This document shows, piece by piece, positions 43,791 to 51,874 of a stretch of DNA of 64,000 nt. The stretch comes from Bog-473 sp963781955 (GTDB lineage: Bacteria; Actinomycetota; Acidimicrobiia; Acidimicrobiales; RAAP-2), in contig CAWAHU010000003.1 in NCBI GenBank assembly GCA_963781955.1, forward strand, positions 744,001 to 808,000, given 5' to 3'. Below the pieces are notes generated by a model that did not search any database, was not told the DNA's origin, and worked only from the letters and a program-made list of their open reading frames with translations. The position numbers and the translations under genes were made by a program. Numbering within the stretch: the first letter of the stretch is position 1; each line of letters begins with the position of its first letter.

Positions 43791-44566
43791 CGAGCGACGT
43801 ACCCCCCGTCGATCGGGAGCAGGATGCCCGTCACGTTGGCGGCCCCGTCGGAGCACAGGAACACAGCCGCCTCCGCACAATCCTCGGCCGTGATCGGCCG
43901 GCCCAACGGGTGCATCGACCCGGTGTGCGTGGCCACCGCCTCGAGGTCCGGGCCGGAGAGCTCCATCCCGCCGGCCGCCATGAAGCCGGTGTAGGGCATG
44001 CCGGCCGGGCAGATGGCGTTCACGCGGATGCCGAACGGCGCCACCTCGACGGCAACCGCCCGGGTCAACTGGTGCACCGCCCCCTTGGTGGCTCCGTACA
44101 CCGTCCCGCCCCAACCCACGAGGCCCGCCACCGATCCCGTGTTCAGGATCACACCTCCCTGGCCCTGCTCCTTGAACCGGAGGACGGCATGCCGGCAGCC
44201 GAGGAAGACCCCTCGAAAATTGACCGAGGTAAGGCGTTCGAAGTCCTCGACAGAGTGATCCTCGAACACCATGCCGAGGCGGGGCGTCGGGATGCCCACG
44301 TTGTTGAACATGACGTCCAGGCGCCCGAAGTTCCCCACGGCGCTGGCAATGGCAGCGGCCACGTCTGCGTCCTGACTGACATCGCAACGCTCGGCCACCG
44401 CCTTGCCGCCGCTCGCCTCGATCTGGGCCACCGTTTCCTTGGCCCGGTCAAGGTCGATGTCCACACACACCACGGCGGCTCCTTCCTCGGCAAAGCGCAG
44501 GGCCGAGGCCCTGCCCACGCCAGAACCGGCGCCCGTGATCACCGCCACCTTGTCCTTCAGCAACAC
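43787..44566 (-). CDS. SDR family NAD(P)-dependent oxidoreductase
   Basis: A 259-residue classical SDR: TGAGSGVG (11-18), NNVG (88-91), Ser145, Tyr157 and Lys161. Asp36 at the end of strand 2 (VDID) indicates NAD preference. Sits between the ferredoxin (7-bp gap) and the P450, so it probably oxidises the alcohol formed by the P450. Confidence 0.92.
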   Translation of the reverse strand: MLLKDKVAVITGAGSGVGRASALRFAEEGAAVVCVDIDLDRAKETVAQIEASGGKAVAERCDVSQDADVAAAIASAVGNFGRLDVMFNNVGIPTPRLGMVFEDHSVEDFERLTSVNFRGVFLGCRHAVLRFKEQGQGGVILNTGSVAGLVGWGGTVYGATKGAVHQLTRAVAVEVAPFGIRVNAICPAGMPYTGFMAAGGMELSGPDLEAVATHTGSMHPLGRPITAEDCAEAAVFLCSDGAANVTGILLPIDGGYVAR

Positions 44567-44572
44567 CGTCTC

Positions 44573-44791
44573 TCAGGCTCCTTCTTCGTCCACGAGGGAG
44601 ATCGCCCCGGTGGGGCACCCCTCTGCTGCAGCGCGGACGTCCGCCTCGGGATCTCCGCCGGGGTCGAGGACGACCGCCTTCGTCGCGCCGTCGTGCGCGA
44701 AGGTCCCCGGTGCGAACGCGATGCACACCCCGCTCCCCATGCACAGCTCCCGGTCGACCGTGATGGACAGTCGACCAGCACGGTCATGCAC
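44573..44791 (-). CDS. 3Fe-4S ferredoxin
   Basis: A 72-residue protein with three cysteines in the CMGSGVC...GCPTG pattern. The second Cys of a 4Fe-4S site is Gly, which makes it a P450-type 3Fe-4S ferredoxin. The GTG at 44791 gives the usual length and overlaps the amidohydrolase stop by 8 bp; an ATG at 44848 is less likely. Electron donor for the P450 at 43790. Confidence 0.9.
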   Translation of the reverse strand: MHDRAGRLSITVDRELCMGSGVCIAFAPGTFAHDGATKAVVLDPGGDPEADVRAAAEGCPTGAISLVDEEGA

Positions 44792-45989
44792 GTGCGGGCA
44801 CCGGGGGTTCGGCCGGACTGAATCGGTACAGCTTCTCGGCATTGCCACGGAGCAGCTTGTGCTGGGTCTCAGGCGGCAGATGACCGATCACCTTCTTCAC
44901 CGCGGTGATGCAGTTGGGCCAGGTCGAGTCCGAGTGCGGGTAGTCCGTCTCGCACATGATGTTGTCCTCGCCGATCTCGCCGATGCTGGCGATCCCGTGA
45001 TGGTCCTCGATGAAGCAGCCGAACACGTGGTCCCGGAACAGCTCGCGCACGTTGAGGGTGTCGAGGTCGACGTCGGTCGTGGCGTGGTCCATGAACTTCT
45101 GGCCCCGCATGACCCAGTAGCGCTGCTTGTCGAGGACCTGCTCCGCCCGCTCCAAGAAGTAGGGCATCCAGCCGATCTCACCCTCCGACAATGCGATCTT
45201 GAGGTTCGGGAACCGCTGGAACAGGCCACTGAACAGCCAGGACAGCATGGCGCCCGAGGTGCGTACCGCCCCCCACGCCAGGTTGGCCATGAACGGCGAG
45301 TCCGGGGCGATCTGGGGGACCTGCGAGGACGAGCCCACGTGCATCGACGCCACCATGCCGATCTCGTTGGCCGTCGCCATGACGGGGTCCCAGTAGCGGT
45401 TCACGTCGTGGATGGTGGGGAGGCCGATCGGCGCCGGGTTCTCCGAGAACGCGAATGCGGTGACGCCCTTGGCCGCCATCCGCTCCATCTCACGTGCCGC
45501 CATCGGCGGGTCCCACATGGGGATCAGCATGAGCGGGATGTAGCGGCCCGGAGCGGCGCCGCACCAGTCCTCGACGATCCAGTCGTTGTAGTGCTGCAGG
45601 CATTCGAACCCGAACTCACGGTCGCTCGCCTCCATGAACAGCTGACCACAGAAGCGCGTGATGGTCGGGAAGCACAGCGACGCCAGGATCCCAGCCCGGT
45701 CCATGTCCTCCAGGCGTGCTTCGGGGTCGTAGCACCCGGGGCGCATCTCGGAGTACGGCAGGGGCTCGGGGCTGAACTCCTCCTTCGACTTGCCGGCCAC
45801 CGCGCTCAAGCCCGAGCTCGGGTAGCGCTTGCCGTCGTAGACCCAGCAGTCCATCCCGTCGACGCTCTCCATGTGCGGCGCCCGGTCGCGATCCTTGGTG
45901 GCCACCCGGTCCACCCAGAGATTCGGTGGTTCGAGGATGTGGTCGTCGACCGAGATCAACCAGTCCAAGTTCAGGTCAGCTGACGTCAT
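44784..45989 (-). CDS. Amidohydrolase family protein (ACMSD-like)
   Basis: A 401-residue TIM barrel. SVDDHILEPPNLW near residue 13 is the altered DxHxxEP N-terminal metal motif, MHVGSSS holds a metal His, and ETDYPHSDSTWPN near residue 355 holds the catalytic Asp. Common in actinobacterial steroid, terpenoid and aromatic clusters. The start ATG at 45989 has GGGAG upstream. Paralog of the gene at 28547. Confidence 0.9.
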   Translation of the reverse strand: MTSADLNLDWLISVDDHILEPPNLWVDRVATKDRDRAPHMESVDGMDCWVYDGKRYPSSGLSAVAGKSKEEFSPEPLPYSEMRPGCYDPEARLEDMDRAGILASLCFPTITRFCGQLFMEASDREFGFECLQHYNDWIVEDWCGAAPGRYIPLMLIPMWDPPMAAREMERMAAKGVTAFAFSENPAPIGLPTIHDVNRYWDPVMATANEIGMVASMHVGSSSQVPQIAPDSPFMANLAWGAVRTSGAMLSWLFSGLFQRFPNLKIALSEGEIGWMPYFLERAEQVLDKQRYWVMRGQKFMDHATTDVDLDTLNVRELFRDHVFGCFIEDHHGIASIGEIGEDNIMCETDYPHSDSTWPNCITAVKKVIGHLPPETQHKLLRGNAEKLYRFSPAEPPVPARA

Positions 45990-46011
45990 GATCACACTCC
46001 CTCGTCGCGGC

Positions 46012-47490
46012 TCAGGCCGGCAGTTCGCCGATGCACAGGTGCTTGATCTCCTGGAAGGCCCGAATGCCCTCCACTCCCCGCTCACGGCCCAGACCACTCT
46101 GCTTGTAACCCCCGCTGGGCGCGTACGCGCTGAACATGGAGGTATTGACGTTGACGGCCCCGCTCCGGATCCGACGTGCCACAGCCGTGGCCACGGCCAG
46201 ATCCGCGCCGTACACCTGGCCCGACAGCCCGTAAATGCTGTCGTTGGCGATCCGGACGGCGTCGTCGATGTCGCGGTAGCCGATGACCGCGAGAACGGGT
46301 CCGAAGATCTCCTCTTGAGCCGCGGGGTTCGCGTTGTCGGGAAGATCGAGGACCGTCGGTTCGAAGTAATAGCCGCGCTCGAGGCCAGAGGGCCTCCCGC
46401 CCCCGACGACGACCTTCCCCCCCTTCTCCTCGGCCAACGCCACGAAGCGCTCACAGCGCTCCCGTTGGGCGGCCGTGATGAGCGGTCCCATCATCGCGGT
46501 CTGGTCACTCGGTGGGCCCACTTTGATACCGGCATACGCCGTGCTCACCGCCTCGAGCACCTCGTCCTTGCGATCGCTCGGCACGAGCATCCGCGTGGCC
46601 GCGACACACGCCTGGCCGGCCGTCATGGCGACGACCTGCGCAGCCCCGGCCGCGGCGCGGTGGAGCGCGTCGGGGAGGTAGATCTGGGCCGACTTGCCGC
46701 CGAGCTCGAGTGCGACGCGCTTCACCGTCGGCGCCGCCTGGGCCAGGATCTGGCGGCCGACCGCGGTGGAACCCGTGAAGGACACCATGTCCACCGCCGG
46801 GTCGGAGGTGAGCAGCTCGGCACCGGCCGCCCCGGGCTCGACCACAACGCTCAGGACGCCCGCCGGCAGCCCGGCCGCGTCGGCCGCCAGGCCGAAGGCC
46901 AGCGACGAGATCGGCGTCAGCGGGCTCGGTCGCAGGATGACCGAGTTCCCCGCCATCAGGGCGGCGATCAGCTTCTGGAACGCCATGATGATCGCCCCGT
47001 TGTAGGGGGTGATGGCCACGACGACGCCGACGGGCTCGTGGCGGCGCAGGCTGACCGCCACCCGTCCCCGCACGAGCTCGTCGACCGGGACCGGGTTCGC
47101 CTCCTCGTGCGGCAGGGCCAGGTACAGATCGATCGTGTTGCGAGCGAGCATCATGCCCGCCGCGTACTGGGCCATCTCGGCGAAGAGGACGGGTTGGCCG
47201 GCCTCGGCCACCATGGACGCCACCAGCGGCTCGTGCAGAGACTCGAGGTGGTCGAGCAGCGAGTGCAGGATGCGCGCCCGGTCGCGGGCCGGGAGGTCCG
47301 CCCAGACCCCCGCGTCGAAGCTCCGGCGGGCGTCGGCAATGGCCCGGCCGACCTCTTCGAGGGGGGTGGCAGTCAGCTCGGTGACGTGTGACTCGTCGGC
47401 CGGGTTCTCGACGGGGAACGATTCGTCGCCCTCGACCCACCGCCCCGCGACGAAGGAGCGGCGCTCGTCGAGCAGTGCGCCCTCAGCCAC
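46012..47490 (-). CDS. Aldehyde dehydrogenase family protein
   Basis: A 492-residue NAD(P)-dependent enzyme: ITPYNGAIIMAFQK, SFTGSTAVGRQI (cofactor), ELGGKSAQ (general base Glu) and the nucleophile Cys295 in AGQACVAATR. Oxidises an aldehyde intermediate to the acid. First gene of the long minus-strand operon down to 38468. It diverges from the mannosyltransferase gene across 94 bp. Confidence 0.93.
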   Translation of the reverse strand: MAEGALLDERRSFVAGRWVEGDESFPVENPADESHVTELTATPLEEVGRAIADARRSFDAGVWADLPARDRARILHSLLDHLESLHEPLVASMVAEAGQPVLFAEMAQYAAGMMLARNTIDLYLALPHEEANPVPVDELVRGRVAVSLRRHEPVGVVVAITPYNGAIIMAFQKLIAALMAGNSVILRPSPLTPISSLAFGLAADAAGLPAGVLSVVVEPGAAGAELLTSDPAVDMVSFTGSTAVGRQILAQAAPTVKRVALELGGKSAQIYLPDALHRAAAGAAQVVAMTAGQACVAATRMLVPSDRKDEVLEAVSTAYAGIKVGPPSDQTAMMGPLITAAQRERCERFVALAEEKGGKVVVGGGRPSGLERGYYFEPTVLDLPDNANPAAQEEIFGPVLAVIGYRDIDDAVRIANDSIYGLSGQVYGADLAVATAVARRIRSGAVNVNTSMFSAYAPSGGYKQSGLGRERGVEGIRAFQEIKHLCIGELPA

Positions 47491-47584
47491 GTGCGTCGGC
47501 TACGGCAGCGAGGTAGAGCATCATTCTACTGTTCCAGAGTACGTGGTACCCGTCAAGTGCTCCGGGTATCTGCGACAATCAGGC

Positions 47585-49126
47585 GTGGCCACGCGGGTGT
47601 CCCCCGCCGCCGATCTGGCGGTTCGTGGCCGGTCGGTGCCCGACCGGACCACGGTCGCCTCTGACGCCGCAGCCCCGGCGCCCGCGCTGCGTCGGCCGCT
47701 GGTCCTGGGGCTGGTGGCCGCCGTGACCATCGTCGGCGGCGCCTTGGCGGGCGGCCGGATGTTCGTCTCCACGCTGCCCGGCGCATGGTTCTTCGGCCCG
47801 ACCACCGCCGCGGGCACGCCTGCCGCGACGCACCCGCCCGTGCTGGCCCTGATCGGCGTCTACGGCGGCATCATCCTGCTGGCGCGGGCCTGGCTGGACT
47901 TGTTGCGCGTGAGCCGTTCGCATCCCGGCATGCCGGTGCGCCGGGTGGCCGGAGTGATCGGCGTGTGGGCGGTGCCCCTGGCCCTCGCCCCGCCACTCTT
48001 CAGCCGGGACCTCTACAGCTATGCCGGCCAGGGCGAGATGGTGGCCCATCACATCAACCCGTATCTCTACGGCACCGGCGTCCTCGGGGCGACGCCGTTC
48101 AGCATCCTGCCCGGCCCGCTCTGGGCCAACACGCCGTCGCCCTACGGGCCAGCGTTCCTCTGGCTCGACGGGCTCGTCACCGACCTCTCCCGCCATCAGA
48201 TCCTGGCCAACCTGGTGCTGCTCCGCATGCTGGCCGTTGCCGGCCTCGCCATGGCCCTGTGGGCCATCCCGTTGTTGGCCCGGGCGGCCGGGCGTGACGC
48301 TGCCTCGGCCGTCGTGCTGGCCCTGGGCTCTCCCCTCGTGCTGACCACGCTGGTCGGGGGGGCGCACAACGACGCCCTCATGCTGGGCCTCCTCCTCGCC
48401 GGTCTGGCGGTGGCCCGGCGCTACGGCACGGTGCCCGGGCTCGTGCTCTGCGCCCTGGCCGCGAGCGTCAAGGCGCCGGCCCTGCTCGCCGTGCTGTTCC
48501 TGGCCTGGAACTGGCCGGGCCCGGGGGCCCGGCTCGCCAGGCGGCTCGGCCACGCCGCGGCCGGTTGTGCCATCGGACTTGCCACGCTCGCCGGCGTGTC
48601 GTGGACCACCGGCATCGGGTGGGATTGGATCCGCACGGCGGTGGCCCCGACCAAGATCATCACCGGCATCACGCCGGTCGACTCGGCCGCCCGGCTGGTG
48701 ACCGACGCCGCGCACCTGGTCGGCTTCGGCGTCGGGCCTTCGGGGGTCCGCACGGTGGTGGCCGTCGTGGCGCTCACGGCGGTTCTGGCGCTCGGCGGCC
48801 TGCTCCTGTGGCGCTCGCCCGAGCTCGGCGTCGAGCGCTCGCTCGGGCTGGTGCTCGTGGCCCTCGTGCTGCTCGGACCGATTCTGTGGCCCTGGTACCT
48901 CACCTGGGGACTGGCCGTCCTGGCCCCGACCGCCGGCCGCTGGACCCGCCGGGTGGTGGTCGCCCTGGCCATCGGCGGATCCCTGGTCGGGGCGACCGCC
49001 GTCGTCAAGGCAGCCGCCGCCTTCGCCACCGCCGGTGTGGCCGGCGAGCTGCTGGTGCTGGTCACGCTGGTGACGCTCGCCCTCGCCCCCTTCCGCCGAC
49101 AAGAGGCCGCACGCGGGGTCCGGTAA
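47585..49126 (+). CDS. Polyprenol-phosphate-mannose-dependent alpha-(1->6)-mannosyltransferase-like membrane protein (MptA/MptB family)
   Basis: A 513-residue polytopic protein with about 12 hydrophobic segments. FSRDLYSYAGQGEMVAHHINPY is the conserved extracytoplasmic loop with the catalytic-type Asp of GT-C mannosyltransferases of the MptA/MptB group, followed by SPYGPAF and GGAHNDALM. It would add mannose from a lipid carrier to a cell-envelope glycan at the outer face of the membrane. GTG start at 47585; the longer upstream frame overlaps the aldehyde dehydrogenase gene and is not real. Confidence 0.85.
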   Translation: MATRVSPAADLAVRGRSVPDRTTVASDAAAPAPALRRPLVLGLVAAVTIVGGALAGGRMFVSTLPGAWFFGPTTAAGTPAATHPPVLALIGVYGGIILLARAWLDLLRVSRSHPGMPVRRVAGVIGVWAVPLALAPPLFSRDLYSYAGQGEMVAHHINPYLYGTGVLGATPFSILPGPLWANTPSPYGPAFLWLDGLVTDLSRHQILANLVLLRMLAVAGLAMALWAIPLLARAAGRDAASAVVLALGSPLVLTTLVGGAHNDALMLGLLLAGLAVARRYGTVPGLVLCALAASVKAPALLAVLFLAWNWPGPGARLARRLGHAAAGCAIGLATLAGVSWTTGIGWDWIRTAVAPTKIITGITPVDSAARLVTDAAHLVGFGVGPSGVRTVVAVVALTAVLALGGLLLWRSPELGVERSLGLVLVALVLLGPILWPWYLTWGLAVLAPTAGRWTRRVVVALAIGGSLVGATAVVKAAAAFATAGVAGELLVLVTLVTLALAPFRRQEAARGVR

Positions 49127-49159
49127 CGTTTCTGGGACTATCGGCTCTGGGGACTCGCC

Positions 49160-50644
49160 GTGAGGTGGGGTGAAGGGACAAGCACCGTGGGAGCGCCCAC
49201 CGCCGTGAACCGAACCGCCCCGAGCACCGCCGTCGGCTCCATGAACCTCTGGACCGGCCTCGGGACGCTCGGGTCGGTCGGCATCGCCGTGCTGGGCACG
49301 AGCATCGGTGCGATCCCCCGGCCCGGCTCGGACCGCTGGTGGTTCCACGTGACCGGTGGCGGAAACACGCTGGCGCACCTGGGCTTCTACGCCTCGGTGG
49401 CCCTCCTCCTCGGTGCCTGGGCGGGCCTCGGCCTCGAGGCCCGCCAGGGCCGCCTCTCCGTTGCCCGCTGCTGGGTGGTCCTGGCCCTGTGGGGCCTTCC
49501 GCTCTTCCTCGGTCCCCCGATCTTCAGCCGCGACCTCTACAGCTACATCGCCCAGGGCCTCCTCGCCCACCACGGCCTCAACCCGTACCGCGTGGCGCCT
49601 TCGTCACTCGGGAGAGGCCCGCTGCTGGACTCGATCGCCAGCGTGTGGCGGAACACCGCCTCACCGTACGGACCATTCTTCGTCATGGTGAGCCGGGTCG
49701 CCGTGAGCGTCGCGGGCGGCTCGCTCGTGGTCCAGCTGTTCGTCTTCCGGGCTATCGAGCTCCTGGGGGTGGCCGCCGTCATGGTGTCCCTGCCCCGCCT
49801 CTCACGACGGCTGGGCACCGACCCCGGCCTCGCCCTTTGGCTCGGGGCTCTGAGCCCGCTCGCCCTCTTCAGCTTCATCGCCTCGGGTCACAACGACGCC
49901 CTGATGGTCGGGTTGCTGGTCGCCGGGGTGACCCTGGCCACCGAGGGCCGCTTGGCCGTTGGTGTGGCCCTCTGCGCCCTGGCTGCCCTGATCAAGCTGC
50001 CCGCCGCGGTGGCCATCGTGTTCCTGGCGGTCGTGCAGCTCCGGGCCGTCTCCGGTGCCCGGCGATGGCGCGTGGGGCTCGAGGCAGTGCTGATCCCCTG
50101 CGTCGTCGTCGCAGGAGGGACGCTGGTGGCGGGCTACGGATGGACGTGGCTCGGGCCGACCGCGCTGCACGTCCCGACCGAGCTGCGGGTGCTGGCCACC
50201 CCGGCCGTCTCCCTGGGCGTCTTCATCCACGCCATCGTTCACGGTGTCGGCGTCCCGGTGTCGAGGAGCGTCGTCGTGTCGGGCACGCAGCTTGTCTGCG
50301 GCCTGCTGGTGGTGGCGGGCACACTGTGGCTGGTCTGGAACGCTCACCGGCTCGACGTGGTCCGGGCCATCGGCCTGGCCCTGGTCCTCATCGTGGTCGG
50401 GAGCCCCACCTTGTGGCCTTGGTACCTGACCTGGGGCGTCACCTTGCTGGCGGCCACGACAGCCCAGCGGTCGAGGGTGCTTGCCGCGGTGGCCGGCCTG
50501 GTCATGTTGGTGGTGGGGGCCGGGGGTTCACCGATGCTGAACGGGCTGGACTACGTCGTCACGGCCCCGCTCATCTTGGCCGGCTGTGCATGGCTCTTTT
50601 GGGACCGGCACTGGCAGGCGGTGGTGATCGGCCGTGACGCCTGA
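49160..50644 (+). CDS. MptA/MptB-like GT-C mannosyltransferase (paralog of the preceding gene)
   Basis: A 494-residue polytopic protein. IFSRDLYSYIAQGLLAHHG, ASPYGPFF and ASGHNDALM align by eye with the gene upstream, so the two are tandem paralogs. GTG at 49160 or a nearby later start. The stop lies 8 bp inside the next gene. Likely extends or branches the same mannan-type polymer. Confidence 0.85.
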   Translation: MRWGEGTSTVGAPTAVNRTAPSTAVGSMNLWTGLGTLGSVGIAVLGTSIGAIPRPGSDRWWFHVTGGGNTLAHLGFYASVALLLGAWAGLGLEARQGRLSVARCWVVLALWGLPLFLGPPIFSRDLYSYIAQGLLAHHGLNPYRVAPSSLGRGPLLDSIASVWRNTASPYGPFFVMVSRVAVSVAGGSLVVQLFVFRAIELLGVAAVMVSLPRLSRRLGTDPGLALWLGALSPLALFSFIASGHNDALMVGLLVAGVTLATEGRLAVGVALCALAALIKLPAAVAIVFLAVVQLRAVSGARRWRVGLEAVLIPCVVVAGGTLVAGYGWTWLGPTALHVPTELRVLATPAVSLGVFIHAIVHGVGVPVSRSVVVSGTQLVCGLLVVAGTLWLVWNAHRLDVVRAIGLALVLIVVGSPTLWPWYLTWGVTLLAATTAQRSRVLAAVAGLVMLVVGAGGSPMLNGLDYVVTAPLILAGCAWLFWDRHWQAVVIGRDA

Positions 50645-51863
50645 AGACCCGGCGCGAGTGGGCGCCGCGGACGCGCCGGGGGGCGGGGGCCTCCCGCCAT
50701 CTGGCGCGCTCGACACACTGACGGCTCCGGTCCCGGGCCAGCGACCAGCGCGCGAGGGCGGTGCCCGACGGGTTCGGCGGTGGTTCTTGTTCTGGCCTGT
50801 CGTCGCGTATCTGGCCGCCCGGGTCGCCACGGTGGCCGCCCTCCTCGTCGCCGACCTGGCCAACCACCGGAGACTGGCCGACCAGCTGGCCCGCTGGGAC
50901 GGAAGTTGGTTCCTACGCGCCGCCGAGCAGGGGTGGCCACGCCACTTGCCGATGGCCCACGGACACGTGACGGCGACCACCATCGCCTTCTTCCCCGTGT
51001 TGCCGCTCGCCATCCGCTGGATCTCCTCGGCCACGACGTTGTCACCCCTCATGGTCGGGCTGGTCATCAGCGCCGCCACCGGTCTGACGGCCGTCGTGTC
51101 CATCGGCATCCTGGTTCGGCGGTTCGCCGGGAGCCAGAAGGCCACCCGGGCGACGCTGCTCTTCGCCCTGTTCCCCGGCACCTTCGCCTTCAGCCTGGTC
51201 TACGCCGAAGGAATCGTGCTCACCTGCGTCGCCCTCGGGCTGGTCGCCCTGCTCGAGCGCCGGTGGTGGCTGGCCGGCCTGCTCGGGGTGCTGGCCACCG
51301 CCACCTCGCCCATCGCCGTCGCCTTCGTCCTCAGCTGCGCATGGTGCGCCGGCCGGGCCGCCTGGCACGACCGGAGCGTGCGCCCCCTCGTGGCCCCGGT
51401 CCTCGCACCCCTCGGTTTCCTCGCCTACATGGGCTGGATCTGGCGGCACACCGGCGTGCTCACCGCCTGGCGGCTGACCGAGCGGGGCGGGTGGAACAGC
51501 TCTCCCTCCCTCGTGTACCCGTTCCGCGTCCTCGCCACCTTCGTCCGGGACCCCCTCGGCCCGACCATGACGGGCCAGATCCTGGTGGCCGGGACCGTGA
51601 TCGCGATCATCGGTGCCGTGTTGGCCATCCGGCAGCGCCAGCCGGCCCCGGTCCTCATCTACGGCCTGGCCGCGGCGGTGCTGGCCGCCACCAGCTCGCC
51701 GGTCGGGCTGCGCCCCAGGTTCCTCATGCTGGCCTTTCCCCTCGTGGTGGCCTACGGGACGCGTCTGCGCGGGCGCGCCTACACGGCGGCGCTGCTGCTC
51801 TCGGCCACGCTGCTGGTGGCCATGAGCGCGCTCGAGTTCACCTCCTGGGCCGTCTTCCCTTGA
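50634..51863 (+). CDS. PIG-V-like membrane mannosyltransferase
   Basis: A 409-residue protein with a soluble N-terminus (about 45 residues, Pro/Gly-rich) and about nine hydrophobic segments. RWDGSWFLRAAEQGW followed by FFPVLPLAIRW is the family pattern of PIG-V-type mannosyltransferases and their bacterial homologs. GTG start overlaps the previous gene by 11 nt. Donor probably a polyprenol-phosphate sugar; acceptor unknown. Confidence 0.75.
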   Translation: MTPEDPARVGAADAPGGGGLPPSGALDTLTAPVPGQRPAREGGARRVRRWFLFWPVVAYLAARVATVAALLVADLANHRRLADQLARWDGSWFLRAAEQGWPRHLPMAHGHVTATTIAFFPVLPLAIRWISSATTLSPLMVGLVISAATGLTAVVSIGILVRRFAGSQKATRATLLFALFPGTFAFSLVYAEGIVLTCVALGLVALLERRWWLAGLLGVLATATSPIAVAFVLSCAWCAGRAAWHDRSVRPLVAPVLAPLGFLAYMGWIWRHTGVLTAWRLTERGGWNSSPSLVYPFRVLATFVRDPLGPTMTGQILVAGTVIAIIGAVLAIRQRQPAPVLIYGLAAAVLAATSSPVGLRPRFLMLAFPLVVAYGTRLRGRAYTAALLLSATLLVAMSALEFTSWAVFP

Positions 51864-51874
51864 GGGGGGTTCGG

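Noticed and set aside
44573..44848. Longer ferredoxin starting at the ATG at 44848
   Set aside because: The extra N-terminal residues are Arg/Pro-rich and overlap the end of the amidohydrolase; the GTG at 44791 gives the normal length.
47520..47550. Possible operator (TACT-N7-AGTA) in front of the aldehyde dehydrogenase operon
   Set aside because: The arms are only 4 bp and the motif does not recur at other units of the region.
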